A stretch of 64,000 bases of DNA, taken from the NCBI RefSeq assembly GCF_025567045.1, contig NZ_JAOQJK010000004.1:62001-126000 (forward strand), written 5' to 3'. The translations under genes were made by a program, and so were the position numbers. This DNA comes from Barnesiella propionica (GTDB lineage Bacteria; Bacteroidota; Bacteroidia; Bacteroidales; Barnesiellaceae). Each line of letters starts with the position of its first letter. Positions within the stretch are counted from its first letter, which is position 1. Under the pieces are notes generated by a model. That model had not been told where the DNA came from. It did not search any database and saw only the letters and a program-made list of their open reading frames with translations. Below, in pieces: positions 8,028-17,072 of this stretch.

Positions 8028-11000
8028 TTATTTTTTTATAAACCGCCCGATTCTCGATGTTCTGTCCGAAATGGTTTTTACAAAGTAGACGCCTGCATTA
8101 AAATTTGTGCAATCGACTTTAATTTTTTCATTGCAGGTTTGATCAATATAGAATAATTCTCCGTTAGTATTAAAGATGTATATCTTTGTTTGTTCGCCAT
8201 TTCGGGGTATACCTTCAATATTGATTTCATTATCGGCCGGAGAAGGATAAATATGCAGGCTATAATTATTATCGTTATGTTTTGCTGTTTCAATATCCGA
8301 TGTAATAGCCACATTCACTTTTATTTCTCCGTAAATTCCTGAACCGTCGATAGCATAAGCACGGACGGTGGCCGAACCATTCTTTTTTCCGGTGGCATTG
8401 ATTATTCCGTACTTATCGATAGTTATAATGTCTTCTCCGTTTGTAATAATCCAGTTTACCCCCTGGAATGTTGCAGTATTAGGATAAACGTACGCTATGA
8501 GTCTGATGCTCGGTTTATCGTCTAAAGTGATATTTGTCTCTCCATTTTCGCCTTTTACCTCTACGTTTGTAACGAAATCTGTATTGGAGGCGTTGATTAC
8601 CGATACTATATTTGAACGAGAGGCTTTGGGTATCTCCGGCGCTTTTAGATATGATTTATTGATTACTGGCGTGGAAGGTACGATTTCTACAGCATAATAT
8701 AATGCATCGCCGGGAGTGGGATTCATATCGCAATAGGAATTCATGCTGCCCGATACTTCTGCAATGATTGAAAGGTTGCCGGGTGACGATCCTCTAAGGA
8801 TACGATAACTGGTAATGTCGATTCCCTCATATTTGCTCCACATCAGATTCCATGAACTGCCCATACCCCGGTTTATCATTACATGAATAGCCTGATGAGC
8901 TCTTCCTTGCTCCGATTCACCGTAGTTTAGAACCCAAGATAGACGGTAGCGCGAAGCTAATGCTTCGGGAATAGAGTTCTTGTCTATATAACTTTTTGTT
9001 CCGATCGGAACATTAGCTATTAACTCATATTCTTCGTAACGTGAAGTTTCTTTATATATGTTTATACTTTCGGCTCCGGCAGGTAAAATCTGCGGTTCTT
9101 CCCATGATATCAGGTGCTTTCCGGTCGTTTCGTCAATAGTGATAAGTGAAATTTCCTGTGTGGTTATATTGTCGGTGACCGTGACGTTGCCAGTATAGGT
9201 AGTGGAGGAATATTCATCGCTTACGATATGTCTTATATCGTATTTCCCGGCTTTTGAAAAACGAATGATTATCTGTTCTTCATTGATAATAGCTATTTCG
9301 GTCTCCTGATTTTTAAAGATATCTTCATATTTCGATCCATCGGACGATATTTCCCATTTGCTACCGGAAGCATTTTTTGTCGTAACATTTACGATGGCTC
9401 CTGCAAGTACATTTTCAGGAAGAGCGAATGCTCCTTGCGGTTTAGGGTTGACATAAATCTGTTGTGAGAATTTGCCGTTGGTTACGGTTTTCATACCTTC
9501 TGTATCCCATACGACGATGTATTTGTTTCCGTTATGTGATTTTACGGTTGCGCCGTCCCAATTTAAATCCGTACTGATATTACCTGTTATCGTGATCTCA
9601 GTTTCTACATCAACAGCAGTCGATGCATGCATTTCGAAAGCGGCAGATTCGGTAACCGTGAGACTATGTATTTCAGAAAAATCCGATTGCATATTCCAGC
9701 GGTCTATACCTTGTACCTGTATTTCATATTCACCTGGAGCTATATTGGCGAGTGGAATAAAAAAGCGGTTGTTGGATATAAGCGGTTTATGGGAGGGTAT
9801 ATGTACTTCGTTTTTAGTGCTGTTACAAGGTGAAATCAAATATGCACCTTCTCCCTCGGCTCCTTTACGCTTCACGCTGAGATTGTATCGCATCAGTTTA
9901 GCAGGAGTTTCTTTGTCCGCCGAATGATTCCATTCTATCATTACTCCCCGGTCTGTTTGGGAAGTTCGCAGACAGGTGGGGGCCTGTGGTGCGGAGTTCT
10001 CTCCTTTGATAACGTTAACGTTCAGACTCAAATCCCCGTCGGACCGATAGAAAACCGGAACCCCGGTATAGTAATTGTATGTATTGTTAAATTCATAATC
10101 CGATTCGGTTCCTGAAACATTATCGATTTTATATTGATGATTGGGATATAAATAAATGGCATAAGCTTCGTCAATGCCCTGTGAACCCACTATATTGCAA
10201 ATCCTTAAATCCAAAAATCCGTTATTATCCAGATCGAACGCCGATATCCATGATATTTCATGTTCAAAATCGATAGAGGTAACAGAACTATCTCCCCATT
10301 CTATAAAATAGGTTATTATGTTATCCAGTTCTTTCTGTATAAAGAAATCAGGTTTGCCGTCTCCGTCGAAGTCATCGATTAATAAGACAGTTTGAAATTC
10401 TTTGGCATTAGAATCGATAGATTTGATGGAGTGAATAATTGATTTTTCCGTAAATGTCCAGTTTCCGTTATTTTCATAAACGATGTAATCGGTAATGCCG
10501 ATTCCTGTTCCTTCATCAAATTTATAAACAGGGACGAGTAAATCGGTCAGACCGTTATTACTATAATCTTTACATGCGGCTATTGAGGAAGCTCCATAAT
10601 AAATCTCCTCGAAGTTAATATAATCCCCATTGTTTTTATATATATGATCTGTGCGGTTATAATATTGTTTTATATCGTATACACCGTCATTGTCGAAATC
10701 ATACATTTCTCCCCAATTCGGTGTTGAAATGGCTGTTTGTTCACCTACGTCCAAGTCTTTGTTTCCTTTGTTGAGGGCTTTAACCAGCGTTCTCGAAGCA
10801 TTGGTTCCGAATACGTCGCACATTCCATCGTTATTTAAATCGATAGTTGCAACATTAAAATTCAATACATCCAGATTTGCGTTACTGTTGAATGTCTTTT
10901 TTATTTTTGAATAGATCCCGTCTGGATTCCCTTCCATAAACCTATGTGCATCGCTGTAGAATATTTCCTGAATACCGTCTTCATCCAGATCTAAAGCGAA

Positions 11001-13844
11001 TCCGACGTCATTTAGATAGGTGTTATCGTCTATAGGAATAGTCGAGGGTTTGATATTCCCGGAAGTAACTTCGATAAATTGTTCCGATATATTCGATGCA
11101 ATACCTTGGTCGTTAAGTACCTGCAAGTAAATACGTTTCTCTCCACTTGTTTTGAAACGTAACTGATAGGAAGAGCCGTCATCGCTTTTGCTTATTATTT
11201 CGGCTCCGGAAAAATTCCAAGTGTATATATTTGAGGTTGACGGTTTGTTCTTTAGTGTTACGAAACAGGTTTCTCCTACAGCAAAGGGTTGTTTATAAGA
11301 AATAATGAAACTGTTCTCCGGTTCTTTCTTCTCAAATATGGTATATTCGCTGAATTGTGAGCCCCGGCAGTTGGGATCGACGGACTGAACCGAAATATAG
11401 TATTTTCCCGCCGGCCATGATAAGGTATTAAGTACGCGTAGGGTACTATATCCGTTATTCCCTTCAAGCAGATTCCGCCGGGTTCCGTCGGAAAGAGCAT
11501 GGACGTAGAGTATGTCGCCTTTGTCGGGAGCCGTACCTATGCGAAGTGCGTAGGTCAAATCCATGTCCGATGATTCGGTATCTGTGCCTCTTTTCCAAAA
11601 TACTTTCAACAACCCGGTTCTTGCGTCGTAGGCAAATTTCGGTTTTGCTATTCTCTGGGGGACGGAATTTACTTTATCGGACACTTGAAATATAAATTGT
11701 GCGCCTTTCTGATCGGAACCATCACCATATATGCATTCTAAAATGCCGTTGTTGTCGATGTCTGCAATTATGAAAGGATATAGATCATTCCAATAACGAT
11801 TTCTCTGATCGGGATAAATTGTACCTACCTGCTTATATATCATGTCGGGAACGGAGGATACGTTTATTCCTGAAATTTTGTAACTTACATAATCTACACC
11901 GTATAAATCAGTACCGTACTTGTCATCTTTACCGATGATTTCATTATCAGATCTTTTGGCAATTACTTCGTAGTTGCCATCGGCGTCTATATCTAAACAA
12001 TAATGAAAATAAACCTCGCCGTCAAGGTAGTTTTCATGTTTTTTAAACGTACCGTCACCTGTGTTTTCCATCATGACAAGGTAAGATGCCCCGTTTTTGA
12101 ATTCCCCGTTATTGGTCATGAAATCAAAGGGAATAAGGATATCCACATCTCCGTCTTTGTCAAAGTCATAGCACCAGATTTTATCGCTGCAATGTAGTCC
12201 GGATATCAATTTTTGTTCTTGTGTTTTACCATCTTTTCTGGCCAGATAAAGTGTAACGGTTTTATTGTCTCCATTATACACCAACAAGTCCATTAATCCA
12301 TCATTATTGAAATCACGGAATGCGGCTTGACCTCCGAATTTGCCTTCCACAAAACTATTCTCTCCGGTGTTCAGAAAATAGCATCCGATCGAAGTATCTA
12401 CGAAATCTATCAGGCCGTCTCCATTTATATCGACAGCGTTGTAATTCCCGAAACTTGAAGGATCGGCGGAACCGTAAGATGAGGTAATAAACATGTCATT
12501 CATTCCCGGGATAACCATTCCGCCTGTTGACTCCAGTTTTTTCTTTATACCGTTATATTCATCGGGGGTCATGACCTTTACTTTTTCGTTTCTCCAATTA
12601 CCGTTACAATCTAAAGAAAGAACGTTGTGGTTTTTTATGTCGGTGTTGTTCCCGTTTTTTTCTAAAAATTCAATTTTACCGTCGTTATCATAATCGATGG
12701 GATTCAGAAAATATTTGTTATCATTTCTGGAATAAACCTCTGTAAAATTCAGGGTATTTTCTCCTTTCGATATATAGGACGGTATTCCTTCATTATAATA
12801 GTAATCGATATAATCGTCATTATTGTAGTTTATCCAATTGGTAAATCCTGTAATATTGGGGATAATAATCATATTATTTAGAAAGCCTTCCTGAAAATCA
12901 TAGATGTTCTTATCGAAATAATATTCCATTATACCGTCCCTGTTGATATCGTAAAAGGAGATATTTTTTGTTGAAACGTTATTTGCAAATTTATGCATCC
13001 CCGAAATATCGGGATTATAAATATTTGCATATATATCTATATTCGATGTTGTGCTAAATTGTTTGTCTTCCGATTTGTAAAGTCTTATTTCGGTTGTGCC
13101 TCCAGGAATTAAGTAATAATAGCTGCCGTTTTTTATGAACTTGTATTCGTCATTCCATTTAATGTACTCGTTTCCTATTTTATAGAAGATATCTCCGGAA
13201 AATCCACTGCGTAAATATGTATTTTTTATGGTCGGTAATGTTGCACTTGTAATAGAAGCATCATATATATATTTGCCTGAAACTTCGTCATATACCGAAT
13301 TTCCCTGATCATCTCCCTGAAGAATGGTTTTGGTAAGGTCTTTCAATTTATTGTCCGAGGAATGCGATTCATCGAGATTCAGGATCTGAATACAGGAAAT
13401 TCCTATATTTTGGTTATCATTACTCTTGATCTTTATACGTTTCGTATTTTGAGGTAACCTTGAGGAGGCATTCATGGTAATCGCTATCGGGCTATAATTG
13501 ATACCGTCGTAGCTTACGAAGACAGAGAAAGATTTATCTTGAGGGCTGTGGATAACCAACGAAGGGTATGTTTCGGAATGTAAATCAAGTTCCGGCGAAA
13601 TGAATTCGCTGCCTGCAATACCGGGATACTTACCGAGTATTGTGGCGGAACTAAATGTATAGTTGCCTGTCCAACCTGAATTGATAGCCAAACTTTCTGT
13701 GTGGAATGAAGAGTTCAAATACACACTCGGATAATCGGCAGGGGTAGCTTCACGCCATGTTAATGCGTGCATTGCATTAAACATGCAGCACCATAACATG
13801 ATTGAAAATGTGCAGGTGCGTTTGTAGAAGGATTTGATTTTCAT
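8028..13844 (-). CDS. Giant secreted FG-GAP/VCBS-repeat protein with type IX sorting domain
   Basis: A 1938-residue protein predicted to cross the outer membrane by the type IX (Por) system. I start it at ATG 13844, where a clear signal peptide begins (MKIKSFYKR..., cleavage near NAMHA/LTW); the longer ORF only adds an unlikely N-terminus. At least twelve calcium-binding type motifs such as DINGDGLIDF, DFNNDGLMDL, DFDKDGDVDI, DLNNDGMCDV and DFDGDGKPDF spread over the N-terminal two thirds suggest beta-propeller units. Fibronectin-like and immunoglobulin-like segments follow, then a BIG2-like domain and a C-terminal sorting domain (SPADNEINIEG to the end). Its role is unknown: surface adhesion or a scaffold is plausible. 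It is flanked by decayed mobile-element genes. Confidence 0.8.
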   Translation of the reverse strand: MKIKSFYKRTCTFSIMLWCCMFNAMHALTWREATPADYPSVYLNSSFHTESLAINSGWTGNYTFSSATILGKYPGIAGSEFISPELDLHSETYPSLVIHSPQDKSFSVFVSYDGINYSPIAITMNASSRLPQNTKRIKIKSNDNQNIGISCIQILNLDESHSSDNKLKDLTKTILQGDDQGNSVYDEVSGKYIYDASITSATLPTIKNTYLRSGFSGDIFYKIGNEYIKWNDEYKFIKNGSYYYLIPGGTTEIRLYKSEDKQFSTTSNIDIYANIYNPDISGMHKFANNVSTKNISFYDINRDGIMEYYFDKNIYDFQEGFLNNMIIIPNITGFTNWINYNNDDYIDYYYNEGIPSYISKGENTLNFTEVYSRNDNKYFLNPIDYDNDGKIEFLEKNGNNTDIKNHNVLSLDCNGNWRNEKVKVMTPDEYNGIKKKLESTGGMVIPGMNDMFITSSYGSADPSSFGNYNAVDINGDGLIDFVDTSIGCYFLNTGENSFVEGKFGGQAAFRDFNNDGLMDLLVYNGDNKTVTLYLARKDGKTQEQKLISGLHCSDKIWCYDFDKDGDVDILIPFDFMTNNGEFKNGASYLVMMENTGDGTFKKHENYLDGEVYFHYCLDIDADGNYEVIAKRSDNEIIGKDDKYGTDLYGVDYVSYKISGINVSSVPDMIYKQVGTIYPDQRNRYWNDLYPFIIADIDNNGILECIYGDGSDQKGAQFIFQVSDKVNSVPQRIAKPKFAYDARTGLLKVFWKRGTDTESSDMDLTYALRIGTAPDKGDILYVHALSDGTRRNLLEGNNGYSTLRVLNTLSWPAGKYYISVQSVDPNCRGSQFSEYTIFEKKEPENSFIISYKQPFAVGETCFVTLKNKPSTSNIYTWNFSGAEIISKSDDGSSYQLRFKTSGEKRIYLQVLNDQGIASNISEQFIEVTSGNIKPSTIPIDDNTYLNDVGFALDLDEDGIQEIFYSDAHRFMEGNPDGIYSKIKKTFNSNANLDVLNFNVATIDLNNDGMCDVFGTNASRTLVKALNKGNKDLDVGEQTAISTPNWGEMYDFDNDGVYDIKQYYNRTDHIYKNNGDYINFEEIYYGASSIAACKDYSNNGLTDLLVPVYKFDEGTGIGITDYIVYENNGNWTFTEKSIIHSIKSIDSNAKEFQTVLLIDDFDGDGKPDFFIQKELDNIITYFIEWGDSSVTSIDFEHEISWISAFDLDNNGFLDLRICNIVGSQGIDEAYAIYLYPNHQYKIDNVSGTESDYEFNNTYNYYTGVPVFYRSDGDLSLNVNVIKGENSAPQAPTCLRTSQTDRGVMIEWNHSADKETPAKLMRYNLSVKRKGAEGEGAYLISPCNSTKNEVHIPSHKPLISNNRFFIPLANIAPGEYEIQVQGIDRWNMQSDFSEIHSLTVTESAAFEMHASTAVDVETEITITGNISTDLNWDGATVKSHNGNKYIVVWDTEGMKTVTNGKFSQQIYVNPKPQGAFALPENVLAGAIVNVTTKNASGSKWEISSDGSKYEDIFKNQETEIAIINEEQIIIRFSKAGKYDIRHIVSDEYSSTTYTGNVTVTDNITTQEISLITIDETTGKHLISWEEPQILPAGAESINIYKETSRYEEYELIANVPIGTKSYIDKNSIPEALASRYRLSWVLNYGESEQGRAHQAIHVMINRGMGSSWNLMWSKYEGIDITSYRILRGSSPGNLSIIAEVSGSMNSYCDMNPTPGDALYYAVEIVPSTPVINKSYLKAPEIPKASRSNIVSVINASNTDFVTNVEVKGENGETNITLDDKPSIRLIAYVYPNTATFQGVNWIITNGEDIITIDKYGIINATGKKNGSATVRAYAIDGSGIYGEIKVNVAITSDIETAKHNDNNYSLHIYPSPADNEINIEGIPRNGEQTKIYIFNTNGELFYIDQTCNEKIKVDCTNFNAGVYFVKTISDRTSRIGRFIKK

Positions 13845-14147
13845 AAATGTATGTAATCCCGCTAATTCCCATTCGGGAGATAAAGTTGTACATATATACT
13901 GCAAAGCGTAGGAATCAATTTGTCCATTGATTTCAAGGCATCGCCAAACGCCTACAGCCACATGAACAAGAAGAATCCCACGCTGAAACGATATGTAATC
14001 GACTCACATCGGGATACATACACACAGCGTAAGCGTCTTGTTAGTTCATCTTTGACTGATAAAAAATTTGGCGAATTTTTGAAATCAAGATGAAGCAAAC
14101 ACGCTCCACAAATAAAAAAATGTAGTCTGTGAAACCTCACATGACTG
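13845..14147 (-). other. Long untranslated leader of the secreted protein gene
   Basis: About 300 nt separate the predicted promoter from the start codon. It contains a small hairpin (AATCAAT...ATTGATT) but no recognised riboswitch. An ORF extending the protein upstream reaches only to 13961 and lacks a signal peptide, so I treat the stretch as leader. Confidence 0.35.
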
Positions 14148-14153
14148 ACATTA

Positions 14154-14161
14154 CAAATATA
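14154..14161 (-). promoter_or_regulatory. -7 box upstream of the secreted protein gene
   Basis: On the minus strand the box reads TATATTTG, a match to TAnnTTTG. Transcription would start near 14147. Confidence 0.45.
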
Positions 14162-14245
14162 GCGAAATTAAATTAACGAAACTTATATAATTCCAAATTT
14201 TCTCATGATCCGGATAAACATGATTATTTAAAAAGTAATATTTTA

Positions 14246-14289
14246 ATAGAGAATCTTTTCTGAAAAGTACATTGAAGTTAATTCTCTAT
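14246..14289. repeat. Inverted repeat in gene-free stretch
   Basis: ATAGAGAAT and its exact complement are separated by 26 nt, followed by a T-rich run on the plus strand. It may be a weak terminator. Apart from this and the hairpin at 14355-14391, nothing is seen between 14162 and 14430. Confidence 0.3.
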
Positions 14290-14354
14290 ATTCTTTTTTT
14301 CGTTTCATGAAAAGGAAGGGAAAGTTTTTTCCGTGAATACGTAAAACTCATAGT

Positions 14355-14391
14355 AAAGGCCGTTTCATTTTGTTATTTTGAAACGGCCTTT
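14355..14391 (+). terminator. Strong orphan terminator hairpin
   Basis: AAAGGCCGTTTCA and its complement form a perfect 13-bp stem around an 11-nt loop, then TTTCTTG. No intact gene ends just upstream on the plus strand, so the gene it served may have been lost. Confidence 0.6.
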
Positions 14392-14429
14392 CTTGTGTTC
14401 TTAAGTCGGGTAGCTATAAGTACGTTGGT

Positions 14430-15290
14430 GAAATGGTCAAGGTGAAGACCGTACAGGGCTGAACAACAAGATCGGCAAGGCTGTTACCGTGTGCGGAAGT
14501 ACTCCCATCAAAGGGGGTGTTATCGTGTGCAAGGCAGGTACGACGATGGAACAACTGCAACGATACGGGCTTGTGCTGCTAATGTTGGGGCATCACGACA
14601 TTGCAGATCTCCATACACTGCGACGAGGGGCATTATACGGAACGTCCGGCGACAAAACCTCATGTCAACCGAGCTATTACGCCCATATCGTATGGGTCTG
14701 TATGAATAACATCACGGGAAAGTCTTGCAAGCTCACGCCGCAGGACATGAGCGAAATTTAGACTATCCTGGCCGAAGCACTCGGCATGTAGCAAGGCACA
14801 TCGAAAGAGCTGACCGGGCGCGAGTATCTGGAACGAAACGAGGCTATACGGTTACTCGACCAGCAGAGAGCGGAAGAACGGCAGCGCATCGACCGGACTG
14901 TTCGGGAAGAGATCGGAAAACAAGCTGAGATTATCGAAATCCTCAATCGGGAATTGCTGTGGAAATCCGTGCTGCTTGATACACTGGCGGACCTTTTATA
15001 CCGGACAATTGAAGTGTTCCGGCGTGCCGTTACCGCCATCTTTGAGTTCGCCACCTCGCAATACAAATACATATTCTCGCTGTCGGAAGCTGCGACATCA
15101 AACGGGTCATGCACTCATACGGAGGCGAGGATAACCGGCAGCAAAAGACAGTCGGCAGGTGGCTCATCGGCTATGCATAAAACCGGGAACTGCTTGACCC
15201 TATTGAACGAAATATAAATACAATGAAGCGAACGATATTGCAGTGGGGCTTATGACTGGAAAATTGAAAAAGCACAACAGGGGATGCAAA
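14430..15290 (+). pseudogene. Decayed Pre/Mob-like mobilisation (relaxase) gene
   Basis: Fragments in three plus frames reassemble into a plasmid-mobilisation type protein: GTTMEQLQRYG, ITTLQISIHCDEGHY (the H-x-DE type motif), YAHIVWVCMNNITGKSCKL, TPQDMSEI, then TILAEALGM. After that come KELTGREYLERNEAIRLLD, a coiled-coil stretch to about 14990, and DIKRVMHSYGG with KTVGRWLIGYA. Stop codons at about 14759 and 14791 and several frame changes break it. The sequence is visibly richer in G and C than its neighbours, which suggests transfer from another genome. The family call rests on memory of Bacteroides mobilisation proteins. Confidence 0.6.
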
Positions 15291-15345
15291 GGTAGAGTTT
15301 ATCTTAGCGACATGTTTTATAGCCAGTACCATACAATTAAAAATA

Positions 15346-15388
15346 AAATTCATCATCACTATTTTCGAAGTACAGTGATGATGAATTT
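15346..15388 (-). terminator. Terminator of the hydrolase gene
   Basis: AAATTCATCATCACT and its complement form a perfect 15-bp stem with a 13-nt loop, 35 nt past the hydrolase stop codon. T-rich sequence follows on the minus strand. Confidence 0.75.
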
Positions 15389-15422
15389 ATTATTTCAATT
15401 CTCGTAAGATAAATATATTGTC

Positions 15423-16361
15423 CTACTTGGTTCTCTCTATGAATGCGATAATTTCCTGCTTCATTTTAATCAATGCGGCAGGTTCCACCGGGTAATGCCC
15501 GCCATCGGGAAGTATGGCAATTTTTACATCGACTTTCCGGATCTTATCCAAAAAAGGTTTGCTCAATCTCAGGGGAGTCCATCTGTCCTTTTCGGGCTGT
15601 GTCAGCAGAATAGGACAGATATCGAAGTCCTCCGGACTGCACAACAGCCGATGATGCATATAGGAGTCCAGAAAGGCTATCGTACAACTGTTTCCGGCCG
15701 AGGTCTTGTCTTTCATAAACGCTTTCATCGCCGTATCGTTATTGCACAATGCCCACATTTTAGAGGCAATGCTCATCTTTATCTTTACCTTGCCGAAGCC
15801 TGTTTTATTAAAAACTCCGAGCATCGGGACAGCAATGCGGCTCATGAACCAGTTACGGGTCGTGGTATTGCGAACATCGGCATTTTGCTGGTCGAGAAAA
15901 GTCATTCCTATGATTCCTTTTACTTTTCCGTTTCGGTAAGCCACATCGTAGGTCTCCATACCTCCTGCGCTCAATCCATACAAAAATATCGGACGTGAAT
16001 CCCGGGACAGCTCATAATTTATGTAATCGTTCCCCAATTCTATCCAGTCGTCATAAGTAACCGTCGTGTTTTTGTCCACTTCGGTCAATCCATAGGTAGG
16101 CATGTCTATGGCAATCGTTTCGTACCCGTTTTTCGCCAACGGCCCTCCCGTAATCATCGACATTTGGCGTCCGTTCGTGCCGACTCCATGCAACATAATT
16201 ACTTTGACATCGGCATCGGGATTCCGGAAGCAGTCCAGGTGGATTTTATGACCTCTCCATGCCCACCATTCTTCCGTGGGTGTAAATTTTTCCGTAAAAC
16301 GATAATCTTCAGGCAAAGTATACTGAATCTCTTTCCAGGCTTTCTGTTCGCTGTAATTCAT
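15423..16361 (-). CDS. Alpha/beta hydrolase
   Basis: A 312-residue cytoplasmic protein without signal peptide. The alpha/beta hydrolase catalytic set is visible: oxyanion region MLHGVGTNG (about 56-64), nucleophile elbow GLSAGG with Ser131, acid candidate Asp259 in EKDRWTP, and His289 in DGGHYPVE. The natural substrate cannot be told; esterase or lipase-like activity is likely. It lies 72 nt downstream of an ArsR-type regulator gene on the same strand but has its own -7 box. A GTTTAAAC palindrome occurs at both promoters, so the regulator may control it. Confidence 0.8.
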   Translation of the reverse strand: MNYSEQKAWKEIQYTLPEDYRFTEKFTPTEEWWAWRGHKIHLDCFRNPDADVKVIMLHGVGTNGRQMSMITGGPLAKNGYETIAIDMPTYGLTEVDKNTTVTYDDWIELGNDYINYELSRDSRPIFLYGLSAGGMETYDVAYRNGKVKGIIGMTFLDQQNADVRNTTTRNWFMSRIAVPMLGVFNKTGFGKVKIKMSIASKMWALCNNDTAMKAFMKDKTSAGNSCTIAFLDSYMHHRLLCSPEDFDICPILLTQPEKDRWTPLRLSKPFLDKIRKVDVKIAILPDGGHYPVEPAALIKMKQEIIAFIERTK

Positions 16362-16381
16362 CTTCGTATATTTTAGTTAAA

Positions 16382-16405
16382 CAAATATATTTAATATGTT
16401 TAAAC
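16382..16405 (-). promoter_or_regulatory. Hydrolase promoter with GTTTAAAC palindrome
   Basis: The -7 box TATATTTG (minus strand, 16389-16382) lies next to the palindrome GTTTAAAC (16398-16405), which would sit between the -33 and -7 elements. The same 8-mer occurs at the promoter of the adjacent ArsR-type gene. Confidence 0.45.
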
Positions 16406-16433
16406 TCTTAAACGCGTATAAGTATGAAAAAGA

Positions 16434-16739
16434 TTATTCTTGCAGGTCATTTTTTAATGAACGCAACAAGTCCTCCAGTAATTCGACTGCGGCCGTCAAT
16501 TCCAGTCGATAATACCTTTCCTTACCCTCTTTTCTTATTACGACAAGTCCGGCATCGAGTAGAAGTTTCAGATGATGCGATACCGCAGGACGGGATAACG
16601 GCATTTTTTCGGCAAGTGAAGCAACGCTCAATTCCCCGCTTTCAAACAACAATATGATTATCTGTTGTCTGTTCTCATCTTGTAAAACTGAGAATACAGG
16701 CGAGCATTGCCGCAATATTTCCATTGTTCTCTGGCTCAT
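16434..16739 (-). CDS. ArsR-type winged-helix transcriptional regulator
   Basis: A 101-residue DNA-binding repressor. The HTH reads LSVASLAEKMPLSRPAVSHHLKLLLDAGLV, typical of ArsR/SmtB (helix S-R-P-A-V-S-H-H-L-K), followed by a wing with EGKERYYRL. I start it at ATG 16739; the longer form would need a TTG codon that lies inside the promoter box. No metal-binding ELCVCDL-type motif is present, so it probably senses something other than metals. Likely targets are itself and the neighbouring hydrolase, given the shared palindrome. Confidence 0.85.
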   Translation of the reverse strand: MSQRTMEILRQCSPVFSVLQDENRQQIIILLFESGELSVASLAEKMPLSRPAVSHHLKLLLDAGLVVIRKEGKERYYRLELTAAVELLEDLLRSLKNDLQE

Positions 16740-16747
16740 GTCTACGA

Positions 16748-16774
16748 GTTTAAACCTTTTGTAATGCAAATATA
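16748..16774 (-). promoter_or_regulatory. arsR-type gene promoter with GTTTAAAC palindrome
   Basis: The -7 box TATATTTG (16774-16767, minus strand) predicts a start near 16760. The palindrome GTTTAAAC (16748-16755) lies just downstream of that start, a typical repressor position. Confidence 0.5.
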
Positions 16775-17072
16775 ATGCTTTTATTTGTTTTGGGAATTGT
16801 ATATGGCTTTTTTACTATAATCTAATCACTTTGTGCCCAACAATCTATTGCATATAACTCAGATTTGCATTTCCGTTATATGATTATTTTTTTCTATTGT
16901 GACATTATAGTGACAGATTTAGAATTTTGCTAATTTCAGTACATCCCTAAAATATAATTTATATGTTGATTTACAATTGTATATAGATTTTTCACAAGTG
17001 CCTATATATCAGAAATCTAATCCCAATTTTAGTTTCAGCATTTTATATCCATCAGGCGGGGATTTTTTGTAA
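16775..17072. other. Intergenic stretch, nothing recognised
   Basis: About 300 nt of AT-rich sequence between the ArsR-type gene and the end of nqrF. I see no ORF. A distant pairing of AATCCC and GGGATT near 17020-17065 is too weak to call as a terminator. Confidence 0.4.

Noticed and set aside
13845..13961. Extending the giant secreted protein to the upstream ATG at 13961
   Set aside because: The extra 39 residues have no signal character, whereas the ATG at 13844 begins a clean signal peptide.
14489..14761. 90-codon plus-strand ORF starting MCGSTPIKGG as an intact gene
   Set aside because: Only its ends match a mobilisation protein; the central match is in another frame, so it is a frameshifted remnant.
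14758..15114. 118-codon minus-strand ORF opposite the mobilisation remnant
   Set aside because: The plus-strand frames hold the recognisable protein fragments; this ORF is a shadow favoured by GC-rich codons.
17014..17068. Distant AATCCC/GGGATT pairing as the nqr terminator
   Set aside because: Six base pairs across a loop of more than 30 nt with no T-run on the minus strand.
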